A stretch of DNA of 52,687 nt from Smittium mucronatum (Eukaryota > Kickxellomycota > Harpellomycetes > Harpellales > Legeriomycetaceae). Position 1 is the stretch's first letter; each line of letters begins with the position of its first letter. Below the pieces are notes generated by a model that was not told where the DNA came from, searched no databases, and was given only the letters and a program-made list of their open reading frames with translations. The translations under genes and the position numbers were made by a program. The stretch is from contig LSSL01000052.1 of the NCBI GenBank assembly GCA_001953115.1, positions 65,540 to 118,226 on the forward strand, written 5' to 3'. Below, in pieces: positions 32,966-45,619 of the stretch.

Positions 32966-33980
32966 TTGAAAAAGTTTAAATCTGAAAATATCGATATCGA
33001 TATCGATTTTAAAACAAAATATTCTGAGAGAAATAGTAGAAAAAAGGATGAAAATTGGAAGTTTCTAACCACTCAGATGCCGGAGAACAAAATTTTGCAG
33101 TTTCTAACTCTGAAAATTGTGCTTATATTGCAGGGCATTCTTCGGTTCCTGGTGATATTAGATTTTTAGTTAAATTTTAAAAATTTATCGAAAAAATGTC
33201 ATCTGAGTCAAATTTCCATCTATATTTTACATTCAAGCTCGTTAAAGTAGGTTATCTGTATCAATAGCAGGGGTAACAGAAATCAAACAGAAATTCTTCC
33301 CAATATCAATATTTATAGTAAACAGAGGTGAAATCGAGGATTGTAGATGTATTTTCAAAACATTGAAAAAGGAAGCAGAAAATCTCGGATATAATCTCAC
33401 TCCGGACAATCTGGTGACCGATTCAGCACCTTAAATAACAAAAGCTCTAAAAATATTTCCTATGGATATCATCATGGCTAACATTTGGTTTCATTTTTCG
33501 AAAAATATAAATGAAAAATCAGGGAAAAATAATGACGATCTAAGACAATATTTATATCTAGATATTTGCTGGATACGAAAAATTTCCTGAAAAATATGTT
33601 CGAGATTTCAAAAAAAAAAAATCCAAAATGGAGCGATTTCTGTTTATGTCTAATGTTTTAGAAAGAATAAATATGGAAAATTATGGAAAGCCCCAAAATT
33701 GGTTTGATGAATCTTGAATATTTGACCTATCGTCAAAAAATTCTTCAGAAAGATTTAACAAAATTGTTAAGTAGAACTTCTTAAGATATAATTGCTCCGA
33801 TAAAATCGATTTTCTCAATTTTTCTAAATCAATAATCGAATATCACGAGAAACAAAATATCTGAGAGTTTGTTAAAGTAGAGTATAATGAAATTTCAAGC
33901 TTTGAAACAAGAAATTATTATTTTTTTTCCATCGACCAAAAAGAAAACTATACTATAAAAATTTCAGATAAATAATTTAA
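32966..33980 (+). mobile_element. Degenerate Mutator-like (MULE) transposase relic 1
   Basis: A broken coding sequence on the plus strand. The central frame (33294-33590) reads PISIFIVNRGEIEDCRC, KTLKKEAENLGYNLTPDNLV, TDSAP, a stop, then ITKALKIFP and WFHFSKNINEK. This is the MULE DDE domain: the second catalytic Asp sits in VTDSAP and the conserved C/W-x-x-H in WFHF. Downstream, in another frame, NWFDES, SERFNKIVK and DFLNFSKSIIEYHEKQN match the C-terminal block after the catalytic Glu. Upstream, 32966-33170 holds a DENWKFLTTQM-like N-terminal zinc-finger remnant. Multiple stops and at least two frameshifts make it non-functional. Terminal inverted repeats were not found by eye. Confidence 0.65.
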
Positions 33981-33983
33981 AGA

Positions 33984-34009
33984 ATAAAAAATAAATAAAT
34001 AAATAAATA
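33984..34009. repeat. (AAAT)n microsatellite
   Basis: Tandem AAAT units (AAAATAAATAAATAAATAAA) at the 3' end of the first MULE relic. Confidence 0.8.
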
Positions 34010-34569
34010 TTAATTATCTTGACTTTAAAAATTTAGATTCACTTATGGGATTTATTCGTGATAATACGTTTCTACATTGAAATATATATATTACAAATTC
34101 GAAAAAAAAATGAAAATGAAAAAGTCATTCAATTGTATGAACTCCTAATCGAAATAAAAAGAACTGATTTAATTAATATTACAATGCTATCTCAAAGAAA
34201 ACCGATTGGGAGACCGAAAAAATAACAATAAGCTAAAAATTAGACAAAAAAATGTGTAAAACTTATTTAAGATCAATATAAAATTATATGAAAAAAAATT
34301 ATATTACGTTAAAACATATAGAAAATTAAATTGAGTTTTTTTACTAAAAATATTTAAAAAAGAATTTTTATAAAATAAACAACTAAAAAATGACATTTTA
34401 TTTATAATATATTAAAAATAAATAGAGTATTTATAAAGTATATTGGGTTAAATGATATTTTTAATTACGAGCTAAGAATTTTAATATGAAGAAAAATGGA
34501 TAACGTAAAATTTATATATATATATATATATGTTTTAATGAAATCTATGAGGTAGGTAAAGAATCTGGC

Positions 34570-34990
34570 AGTGTTGAGAATTATGATTCTGTTGAAGCAA
34601 CTAAAGTATTTTATGTGGTGTGGTGGTTCTAGTAATTGTAGTAGCTGTAGTGTTTGCAGCGATTTCAGTGGTTGAAAATGTTGAATTATTTGAATTAGTT
34701 GAATTAGTTGCGGTAGTTTAAATTTTTGAAGTATTAATATTTTTGAATTAGTTTATGTTGTTGAATTAGTTATATTAGTTGCATTGGTTGAATTAGCTGG
34801 GTAGGTTTCATTAGTTGAGGTTGTAGAAGCTTCTGAAAAAGACTGAATTTCTTAATAGTATTAAGTGATAGAAATTGAAGATGTTTTTTTTTTGTATTTG
34901 AAGTTTTTGAAGTGATTGGTGAGGTTGATTTTGTAGAAGATGTTGATGTGTTGATTTTTTCGATTATTTGAGCTAATTTTAATATCTTTA
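34570..34990 (-). pseudogene. Decayed Asn/Ser/Thr-rich surface-glycoprotein-like sequence
   Basis: The plus strand shows a GTTGAATTA-type short-period repeat. Read on the minus strand it becomes mucin-like protein in two or three abutting frames: NTSTSSTKSTSPITSKTSNT, then STTSTNETYPANSTNATNI and TNSTT followed by a stop, then ATNSTNSNNSTFSTTEIAAN and TTATTITRTTT. The density of N-x-S/T sequons and the Ser/Thr bias are typical of fungal cell-wall or GPI-anchored stalk proteins. Stops and frameshifts show it is not intact, and no start, signal peptide or GPI tail was found. A non-coding minisatellite is the alternative. Confidence 0.4.
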
Positions 34991-36400
34991 TTCTTTTATT
35001 GAGTAAATTTTTTGTCTATTTGTATCAATTCATAAAAAGAATGCATATCTATCTTTTAACCTACTTAAATATATTGAATAAATATCTATTACCTGAAATT
35101 TTACATATATATATATATAAAATTGCTCTCTTAATTTAATTAATAATTCCTAATATTATCTTTATTGTGATAAAGATTGATCTATAATATCACAAAAATA
35201 TAACATATATAGATAACGTGTTATCTGAAGTAATTTTTTCATGATATTTCTTTATTATTCTTGTAATTAAATATTTTTTTCTAAAAAGCCACTGTTTTTA
35301 TATATTTATTATGATAATTGAATCCAAAAAATTTGATATATAAACTTTGTTTCGGTTATTCTAAAATCAAATTCCCATGATTTTATTTTACTAACCCTAT
35401 TTTTTTTCAGATTTTGTTAGTCGAGTTATTATATTTGCATCGATGTGGTAACATTTTCATATATGTGCCTAAAATTTCATATTTAGAAATTTTTTTCCAG
35501 GATTTTAATGTTTAACCTATACAATCCATAGTATCAAACTAATATTCAATTAATAATTTTTAATCGTTTAGGCTATATAATTATCTCTAATTAGGATAAT
35601 TTCATTCTTGGATACTGTACTTAGTAAAAATAAAGGGAATATATGTTATTAATTTTATTCTGTCGTAATATTCACTAAATGTAAATTTCATTAAAGGTTT
35701 TTTTTATATCATTTATCCAATGATTAAGGTTTAATTTATTATATTTTAAAATATATCCAAAAAATTGATTTCTGTTTACATGGTTTTCCCAAAATAGGAA
35801 AAAAATATTCATTCTATAATAATTCAACTATCATTTATTTTTTCCAATTAAAATACGGCTCACAACTTCATAGGCTCAAAATTATCAAAAAAATCTTGCA
35901 ACCACATACAATATATATATACGATCAATATTGAATCCCCTTGGGTCATTTTTTTTTACACATAGTCCTTAATAAACATTCACAATAAATAAGTAAAAAT
36001 TCTTTAAATCCCAAAGATAATTTTCTTAAATATACTTTTATCAACTAGCATACCAAAAAAAAAATATTCAAATTTTGTTATTTAAAATATGTATAAAAAT
36101 CCTTTAAACTGTATTAAATTGGAGAATTATAAGATATTGATCTCAAAAATTTTCACAAAAAAACTAAAGAAAAAATTCATTGGATATTTTCAAAGTATTT
36201 TATTAATATTTTAAAAACGAAATTTGCCGTGATTAAAAATAAAAACTGAAATATGAAACATTTGAGAATAGTCAAATGGTATTCTACGTGAATTCAAATC
36301 CCGTAGATTGTGATATGGAAATCTCGAACCCTATGGAAAGATTAAGAGACAGAAAAAAACAGAAATTAATGTCAAAATTATTGGTGGGGGGGGGGGGGGG
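34991..36400. other. AT-rich intergenic region ending in a G-run at the gap edge
   Basis: About 1.4 kb without a recognisable gene. The last 100 bases before the gap have an open plus-strand frame (MEISNPMERLRDRKKQKLMS) that could be the start of something truncated by the gap. The sequence ends in a run of 16 Gs abutting the Ns. Confidence 0.5.
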
Positions 36401-36992
36401 NNNNNNNNNNNNNNNNNNNNNNNNNNNNNNNNNNNNNNNNNNNNNNNNNNNNNNNNNNNNNNNNNNNNNNNNNNNNNNNNNNNNNNNNNNNNNNNNNNNN
36501 NNNNNNNNNNNNNNNNNNNNNNNNNNNNNNNNNNNNNNNNNNNNNNNNNNNNNNNNNNNNNNNNNNNNNNNNNNNNNNNNNNNNNNNNNNNNNNNNNNNN
36601 NNNNNNNNNNNNNNNNNNNNNNNNNNNNNNNNNNNNNNNNNNNNNNNNNNNNNNNNNNNNNNNNNNNNNNNNNNNNNNNNNNNNNNNNNNNNNNNNNNNN
36701 NNNNNNNNNNNNNNNNNNNNNNNNNNNNNNNNNNNNNNNNNNNNNNNNNNNNNNNNNNNNNNNNNNNNNNNNNNNNNNNNNNNNNNNNNNNNNNNNNNNN
36801 NNNNNNNNNNNNNNNNNNNNNNNNNNNNNNNNNNNNNNNNNNNNNNNNNNNNNNNNNNNNNNNNNNNNNNNNNNNNNNNNNNNNNNNNNNNNNNNNNNNN
36901 NNNNNNNNNNNNNNNNNNNNNNNNNNNNNNNNNNNNNNNNNNNNNNNNNNNNNNNNNNNNNNNNNNNNNNNNNNNNNNNNNNNNNNNNNNNN
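36401..36992. other. Assembly gap (592 N)
   Basis: An unbroken run of N. Open frames reported across it are artefacts of translating N as X. Confidence 1.
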
Positions 36993-37169
36993 TTAACCAA
37001 GCCATTTAAAATCTATCTTTAATAAATCATAAAAGGATTTAAAATATCCACAAAATAAACCAGGACTATCACTTCTAACTATTTAAAAAGGATAAGTTTA
37101 AAAGTGAACAAAAAGGAGACTATTGATGATGTAAAAGAACATATTAAATATTTTTTATCTAAAATAGTA

Positions 37170-37675
37170 TATTAATATTGAATATAGAAGATTCTGAATA
37201 ATTCAAAATTGTATTTGCGTCTGAGTTATTGATAAACAGGTGGTAAATGCTCAATAATATATATTTATGTGGAACTTAAAAGCCTATTATTTATGATTTT
37301 CCATTTTTACTTATAGGGTATTCAGAAAATAATAGAAAGCTTTTTAATTTATCGATTTGCATAGTAGAAAATGGAACTGATGCAATTTATAGTTTCCGGT
37401 TTGAAATATTTAAAACAAATTTTATTGATTTAGGATTAATTATTTCACCAAAATCTATCACAGCAGAAATAAACTCTTAAATAAAAACTCAATATCATTT
37501 TTTCCAAAATCTACGATAATTTTCCCACCATACATTCAATTCTATTAAAAAATGGGTGAAAATAAGGGAGAATCAGGTAGATGTTGAATATACCAAATTA
37601 GATCTTTTAAATATAAATCAAAACTGGTACGAGGAGGCGTATTTATTCAGGACCAGCAATAAAAATACTAACTAA
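37170..37675 (+). mobile_element. Degenerate Mutator-like (MULE) transposase relic 2
   Basis: A single frame runs from about 37170 to the TAA at 37673 with six or seven stops and no frameshift. It contains FKIVFASELLINRW, NNIYLCGT, YDFPFLLIGYSENNRK, FNLSICIVENGTDAIYSFRF and FKTNFIDLGLIISPKSI. NNIYLCGT corresponds to the DGTF/DGTH motif with the first catalytic Asp (here Cys). LSICIVENGTDAIYSF is the conserved strand after it, and ISPKSITAE sits where the second Asp (ITDxE) is expected. The C-terminal part (SIKKWVKIRENQVDVEYTK, NWYEEAYLFRT) resembles the end of the transposase with an internal deletion. It differs from relic 1, so two MULE families are implied. Its 5' part may lie in the gap. 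Confidence 0.55.
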
Positions 37676-40600
37676 AGGTTTGATTTTAAAACATAAGATT
37701 GTTACTTTTTTTATAAAATAAAAAACATAAAGGCTCTTTTGGAATCAATAATGGAGATATTTAAATAAAATAATGATGTACCAAACCCGAAAACCCCTAT
37801 AAATGATGGGTGCAACTTGATAAAAGTGCATAACAAATAAATTAAAAATTATCGTTCATGTGAAAATATAAAAGTATATTTCTTCTTATAAAACCCTTTT
37901 TTAGATATAATTAAAGCTTTCTATTATAAATTCAAAGCTTTTTATCGAATTTATTCTGAATATAAAGAAAACTAAATGATTTTCTGCAGAAAAAAACTTA
38001 ATGTATACATAAAAATATATTGCTCTTAAAAACTTATTCTATAAAATAAAAAGTCCTTTAATGTCTTTACAGTTCTAATTTACTCGGAAAGATATGATTT
38101 TTTTTCAAGAAAGAATATGTGTAAAACCAATAAAGGAGGGAGAAAGGAAATCATTTCAAGAAGGAAACCGTTTAGTTAAGACTAAATATTGAATATTAAT
38201 ACTTTTAAAATTCTATTTTAAATAAATCCTTAAATTTCAAATTATTGAAGCATTTTATTTTTAAGTAATTTAAATTTGTTTAATGTGTTTTTGGGATTTT
38301 CATATAAGAATTCTTAACCTTTTAACTTACTATAAATGAAGATTAAAGTTGAATATTTAATATTATGGCTACTTTTATGAGGGATAAAATCTTTTTATAT
38401 TTTTTTAGAATTAAAAAAGAGTGAATATTTATTGCATAAAAATCAATTTGACGTTAAATTAAGTTTGAATTTATTGAGAAAGATTTCAGATAAAAAATTA
38501 ATGCTTTTATTCCCACAGATACATAATATGATGTAAATAATTTGAATACTAGTTCTAATTCGCAAATTTTGCAGATTGCATGTATAGGAAAACAGAAAAA
38601 TAAAAATTTTAGTCATATTTGATACAATAAATGACCCATTTTATCGCATTATTAGAATTATTCACAGAATTATCTATTTGACTGAATCTAATATTAAGAA
38701 AAAAATATTTAATATTAAAAACTGTATGAAAGTTTCAATAAATCATTTTGGTGAATTAATAGTTACAATCACCTATAAGTTTAAATCTCAATATAATTTT
38801 CTGTTCTCGTATCAGCGAATTCGTACAAGAATTGATGCTAATACTGTATTTCCATCTTTTCAAGCAGGGTAAGTTTATTCTAGGAAAATGCAAAAAGATA
38901 GATAAATAAAAATCTTTATTAAATTTTCCAAATTAGGATTCTTAAAGCGCTTTAATTTTCTGTACTTCAATAATTTCAATAAATAATTGTGAAAATTGTT
39001 GACTAATATATTATAATTATATTCATGCTTATAAAATATTCTACCAACAATATAGTATGAATTTTCAGCGTCTTATGTTTGATATTGTTCGGGATTTGCA
39101 ACAATTGTACGAAATTATACTACTTTATAGTAGAATTTAACTGAATTAAGCTTTAATAATAAATTTTTTTTAAAAAAAACCGTGCCAAAAACGAAATTAT
39201 TAATTCCAATTTGACTGAAGAACGCTTTTTTTAAGATCTCGGTTGAGTTTTATTTTTATTTCCCTAAAATTAAAAAAAAAAAACTTTTTTCAAATCCTAT
39301 TTTATTTAATCATTTTATGTGATAAGAAGTATTCACATTAATACTAAGGGGGTTTTTTCTAGAAAAATTACTTAACTTTTATTCAATTTATTTCGATGTA
39401 TATTTGATGTGAAAAATTTCCAATTTTTACTAAAAATCGAATATGCACTAGGTTTATTAATTAAAAATAATCACTTTTAACTTTCTTCCAAAAAATTTTA
39501 TACATTTTTAATAATTATTAAGCCAGTGAAAATAATATTTAACCTTTTTAATTAAAAAAAATGACCACACTTGACTATAAAATTCTTATTTCTTTGGTGA
39601 ATTGAAAGACACAATTTTAATTTTTTTTACCTATAATAGAATGGAAGAAAAATTACACACAATAAAATTTTAATTTTTACTCAAGGAATTGCGATTAAAA
39701 TAGAGATTTAATAAACTTAGAAGATTTAATTTCGTATTTTTTTTATTTTAAAAAGGCTTGACACTTTCATAATTGGATATTTTATTTAATATACCTAACT
39801 GTAAAAAAAAATAACATCTAAAATTTTTTTTACATAATTATTCGTCAATTATTGGTGAAAAAGAATTAGTGCAAGGAATTAAATAGTTTCGATAATTTTC
39901 CATAATTGCACTAAATTTGATTAATTATGGTGTAAATACGAAAAGTAATTCATTTATAACTTAATAAATCCCTATATAGACAATATATGGAATTTTAAAA
40001 TAAAAGTAGGTAATTATCTATTAATAATATTTGTATTTAATTGAAGGACTCATTTTTTTAGTATTTTTGTGTTACTTTCTCAAAAAATATTTTGCTTTGA
40101 ATAACCATCCAATTGAATTTCAATACCACAAAATGAGCCAACGGCTTGAGGAATAAATATAATTTGTTGGATAATATGCGTAAAATAGTTTTAATTCCAA
40201 TTTTTTAAAACCTTAATAAGTAAAATGAAAATCATACTTGCATTGAATAAATTCTTTTGAATATCATATAATGTACCAAAAAAAATGGATTTTTTCATCA
40301 AGATTCTAAAAAACAAACAAAATATCTATTAAATGATTATATTGTTGGTTTTTAAAATGATAGTAGTGCTTTATAGACATATTTTAGATTTTTAAGGGTA
40401 CCTAAATTGGTCAATTTATTTAAGGTTCTAATTTTTAGTTAATTGTGGCCAAACTATCATAGGTTTCTTCAGCTCGAAATTTTGAATTTGAAAAGAGATT
40501 TATATATTCTTATTTTGACAAGTAAAGTGTGTTATTTAAACTATTTGGTAATGTATTAATAGCTGAGTGTAAATATTAGTGGAAATTTGAAAAATCAACA

Positions 40601-43600
40601 GGTCATTTATTTCAAAAAGAAACGAATATATCAAAAATACTCTATTTTTTCCCAATATGTTATATTGCTGAGAATTCCTTGTTCCAATTTTTTTTTCACT
40701 AATTATTAAAAAATAACTATGCACCAAGTTTTTTAGATTAATACTTTCCTTATAGCTAGGTAGATTCAATAAAATCTCTATTTTAATATTTTTTCTATTT
40801 TTTTTTGAAAAAATATAATAAAAAAAGGCATTTAAATGATTATAATACCAATTTTACTGAGTCTCCAATAAAATCTGCCTGAGATTTTATTTTATTTTCA
40901 ATAGAAAAAAATAATAAAAATAGAGATACATCCAAATAATTTCTTAATCCTTTAACTTTAATGATTTTTTATTTAATATTAAATAAGAAATATTTTTTTC
41001 TTATAAATTCTTCTTTTTTGTCCCTATTGGTAGGCATCACTTAAATCCCTTATAAAAAGACTACTAAGAAATATAAATGGTATCTTCAGATAATAACCAA
41101 ACTGGAAATACTTATTTAAATGAAATTTAAATAATTTATTTTGAAAAAAACCACCTATTATATTAATTTCAAACGAGAAATAATTCTTTATGGTGAGAAT
41201 TCATAAATATCGATAGTTATAAATACAGCCATGAAGCATGAAAATTAAAAAATTACAATTTATTGATTAATATATTCCCTGCATATTATTATTTTAATAG
41301 AATTAACAAACATATTATTAGTTCTGATTTTTAGATATTCTGAAATATACAAATAAAAATTATTGTTTTATAGTTGAGTTTTATAATATTGCACAAACCC
41401 CTTTGAAATACCTTTTTCTCTTTAATATATAATTAAATTAGAAAAATTAGCTTCTCATGATCCATAGGTTTAAAAACCTGTGTAATTTATCTAAATGATA
41501 AAAAAAAAAGCTTTCATATCTTTATCGGTTATTAAGATGTTTTTATACTAAAAAAACTCAATATTTGTCTTTAAAATTAAATAATATTTTTTTGTTTATA
41601 TTCATTAATTTACCACAGTATTTATTAATATTCAATTACAAGATCGTTTTTTGAACTAAGAGACCAATTTAATCAGCTTAAAATAACCATTTTCATCCAT
41701 TTCAAGTCTATAAAACGGATTTTTGTTAGTATATATCCTGTATAAACCAATGAAGTCTTTTAATTTAATACTATTAACCTAAGTCATTTTTTTCTATTCA
41801 AAGGTGAACTTTGGATGTTTCAAAAAAAATAGAAATTTTCATATAAAACAATTCATTTTAGGAAAATAGCCTTTTTTTCTAAAATAAGATATTTTGACAA
41901 GAAATGACACAGTTTATATTTTCACTCGCACCATTTATGATAATTTAAGGATAAAGTTTTAATTTTTTAGTTTTCAGAATTTAAAACTCCAAATAATCCA
42001 AACTTACTAAATGAACATTTATTTGGTGCACGACTGGTATAAAACCTTTAATATAGAGGCTATTTTGGTTATATAAGATTTTAAAGGGGGAAAAAATGTG
42101 CATAATCACAATATATCTTAATTATTCAATAAAACCCCATTGGTTTCATATTTTTTTAAACTAATCTCAGAAAATTGTAGAAATCTTAACAATTGACCTG
42201 AAATTGTAATTTTTCTAATTTTAATTTTTAAAAGATTCCACTATCCCACAAATTTTTTATTCATAATACATGATTTTTAATATAATATTTATATTTTGAG
42301 GAAAAATAATCCAGATAAAGAAATAAAGTACTGGATAAAGCTGGTACAAAACCACACAAAATCTTCTTAGGGCTAAATTATTTAAAAAATATGAATAAAA
42401 ATGGGATTAAATAATTGATATAGTAGACAAATTGAAGATATGATATTATTTTATATATCAGAATTTAATAATTAAGTAAAAAATATCTGCGTAGAGTAAA
42501 AACCCTATGTTAAGCTATTCTTTAAAACCGATATTTTTTACAATTAAGATATTTTAATTCTTATAGCTTTAATAATAAAAAACTATTATGAATTTAAAAC
42601 CACTAAAAGCCATTTAAATGGTATTTTCATTTAAATTTTAATATATTTTAACAAGTTTCAACCACTTCACTTTTTTTAAAAGAAGATTTCTTTGTGATCA
42701 ATACCCCCCCCCTTTATTTTAGATTAAATGGCATTACATATTTAAATAATTTTTTCAATTTTTACATTCCTTTTCTTTAGAGAAATCTATCTTTTAAGTA
42801 TCTTTTTTCTCTCAAGGTGAATTCAATTTTTTCAAAAAACGCATAAATGAATCCAAAATTACAAATCCAGATGTTTTCAACTTGGTCTAACAACCAAAGA
42901 TTTCAATCAAACCACAAAGATTCAACTAAAATAAATAATCAATCTATGTGCATTTGCTACACTGATTTTTATATATATAAAAAGTATGAATTTCACTTTC
43001 ATGGCAAATTTATTTATTTATTTTTATTTTTACTAATAGCATTAAACGGAAAACGCTTCCCGGCCATATTTTTTGTCAAATATGTTACAATATGATAATA
43101 TATACATCCACCCATTTCTTAAATATAAATACTTAGATATATTTACTGAAAATCTTTATACAGTATTTTTCAGATACTAGAAAATAAATTGTATTTTCTG
43201 CTAATTTTTAAATTTTGAAAATAAATTTCCGGAAATTTCGAATAAAATATTTTGTAAAATTAAATTCATTAAAATTGGAAAAAACATTTAAAAACTAAAA
43301 TTTGCATTTTAAAAAAACTTATAATGATCCGAATCGCTGAAATTATAATGAAACTCTAAAATAAAATTTCCTAGTGTCCCTTCACTGAAATTATGTTAAC
43401 CGTCACATTAAAAATCGACAATTTTTTTTTACCGGACGCTTTTTTTTTTTTTTTTTAATAAGAGTAAGAATTGTTATTTTTTTGATGTTATACAACCAAC
43501 TTCAAGAAAACTCTCGATATACTTAAAATCTAAATCTGAAATTTCATAAAATAACATAACATCACTACGTCAGACCACAAATTTCATGATTAAGTCAATA

Positions 43601-44640
43601 GAAGCCAATGATTTTCACTGATGGAGAAGTTTATATAGTTCTAAAAAACTTATAAAATGGTGTGTTATGGATTATTTTAAAAATGGGTCCCATTTTTTTT
43701 TTGATGCTTTTTAACAAGACAGTAGGTCAAATGGCTAGAATAACACAAACAGTTTATACCAGGGAATTCATATAATATTCGCCATAATAGAACTAAAAAG
43801 AGACATTATGCTACCCTTTAATATCCGGTAATATAAAAACAAATTTGATTTTTTCGCCCAATTCCATCATTAAATTGGTAATATCGATATTATTGTATTT
43901 ATCAAGTGATAAATCCTGCTGGATTTATTATATATCCAAATACGAGTCAAGAAAGAATTTGGTCCGTAATAGGGCCAAGAAAACATGGTGTATAATATAT
44001 ATATATATATATATATATGCCATTTCATAATAAAAGTATCGAGTAAATAAAATCACCAAAATTTTAGTAATAGATGGTGGAATTTCAGGGATGAAACTCT
44101 ACTAGATTTTTTTTAAAAAAAGTATTGGTTTATTATTCAATGATAAATGGTAAAAGTATATTAAAATATTATGAGATTTTAGACAAATGCTGCAGTATTT
44201 TAATTTTAGCGATTGAGACACGATTTCGGCATTTAAGCCATTGTCTGGATGGTAGGGACTATATTCCAGTGACTTAACTATTCCACTCATTTTTTTAATT
44301 CCCGACTAAAAGAGATGTTTTTTAGTATTTTTCAAACATTAATGAATAGCTGAATTTCGGTGTCGGGACTATTGGTAAGCTACCAATTCACTTACTGGAC
44401 ATTTCCTAAAAAAAACTTACCAATAAATAGAAAGAAACAAGTTTTCTGGTGCATAATTATATGAAATACACACATTTCATTTGCCAATACAAACTTAATC
44501 ATATAAAATGATAGGTAGAAAGAGTAGGCGAAATGGTAGTATGCAAATAGTCATAGCACCCTGAATTTCACACCGCTTTTGGTGTTGGAGGAATGGATAT
44601 ATATTATGTTTCAAAATAGGAAATCTTAGATTAAAACTTT
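37676..44640. other. AT-rich desert, no gene seen
   Basis: Seven kilobases dominated by A/T runs. Frames such as 38678-38872 and 42847-43095 (plus) and 40536-40769 (minus) are composition-driven. A (TA)n tract lies at 43994-44018. Composition starts to rise toward genic levels after about 44.2 kb, where 5' exons of the next gene may lie. Confidence 0.55.
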
Positions 44641-44820
44641 GGAATAAAGAGTAAAAATGGATTTAAAAAAGATTGCCAATCAAATTTATCTAGATCAGCT
44701 TTAGGCGTATTGAATGAGTACTTGAAATAATATGATATACGTTTAAACATCAATAGTATTTACTATCCCTCTCTCACAAAACGATAAAGGTCAAACAAAT
44801 TTGACTGGTAAATTAAACAG

Positions 44821-45377
44821 CCATCCACCAATAGATTGGGGCTTCATCAAATTAAATTTCAAAAAGTAGATTCTTACCGAAATATTTTTCTCGATAGGTT
44901 TGATATAAATCGATTCTCCCCAAAAAAATTTGCTAACGAAATAATCTTTCCACAACAAATGAAGTTGAACATAAGGCTCATTCTACATGGAATAAAATAC
45001 TCACTCGGAAAGTTTCACAGATCAATGTTGAAGGTTAGGACATTATGGCCCATAAGTTGATTGAAAAGTTACTTATTTCTTCATAGTTTCTGAGTATTGC
45101 ACTTGATGTTTACAGCCAGGATAGTGATATACCAATGTGAAAAAAATCCATAATGCTTCCCTTATTGAGGGGCATTTACTATGCATTAAAATTTTAACTA
45201 AGCATTTCTCTCCTTGAGGTAGCACGGATTAGTAAAGGTGAAGTAATAAAGTGCAGTTATCATGATGCTGCCAATGCCCTGTTTTCATTTGACACCTCAT
45301 GGATGGAGGATAAACGAAATAGACTACTAGTTGGCTGGAATTGGGATCTTGGTAGCTTGTTAGCTCAAGCTCACTAA
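44821..45377 (+). CDS. Unrecognised multi-exon gene, 3' exons (5' exons not resolved)
   Basis: I do not recognise the family. Three exons can be joined: 44821-45033 (acceptor TTAAACAG; contains QIKFQKVDSYRNIFLDRFDI, LNIRLILHGIKYSLGKFHRS and MLK), 45087-45136 (FLSIALDVYSQDSDIP) and 45203-45377 (ISLLEVARISKGEVIKCSYH, ANALFSFDTSWMEDKRNRLL and GWNWDLGSLLAQAH, stop TAA). Introns are 53 bp (GTTAGG...TTCTTCATAG) and 66 bp (GTGAAA...TTTTAACTAAG). Each removes in-frame stops and joins compatible phases, which is good evidence for a live gene. An upstream exon near 44650-44695 (NGFKKDCQSNLSRSALG) is plausible. It ends 242 bp before the AP-2 mu start, on the same strand. No signal peptide or membrane segment is evident; the protein looks soluble. 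Confidence 0.5.
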
Positions 45378-45425
45378 CCAGTTATAATAGGAAAAATAAC
45401 GTATCGTCGCCAATAGTTTAACATT

Positions 45426-45443
45426 AGAGGCTTTTTTGCCTCT
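45426..45443. other. Perfect short hairpin
   Basis: AGAGGC, six Ts, then GCCTCT: a 6-bp perfect stem about 50 bases after the stop codon of the unrecognised gene. It may be a 3' UTR structure; no function is implied by the sequence. Confidence 0.4.
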
Positions 45444-45619
45444 CTGACTGGCGGGTTAATACATTTCAGTCATTTGATAGTACTCAGCCCCGGCAAATAA
45501 GAGTATTTGAGGATCTTGAAGTGTGATTTAGCGATCAAGTTTAAATTGATAAATTTTCATTAAATGTGACTTAGTATCCGACAAAGTGGCCTCTTTATAT
45601 ATCAGAAATAATATACTTC

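Noticed and set aside
36310..36345. TCTCGAACCCTA resembling the complement of a tRNA B box
   Set aside because: No matching A box, acceptor stem or anticodon arm at the right spacing; no tRNA was recognised anywhere in the window.
36276..37022. Long open frames on both strands across the N run
   Set aside because: They exist only because N is translated as X; fewer than 45 real residues flank the gap on either strand.
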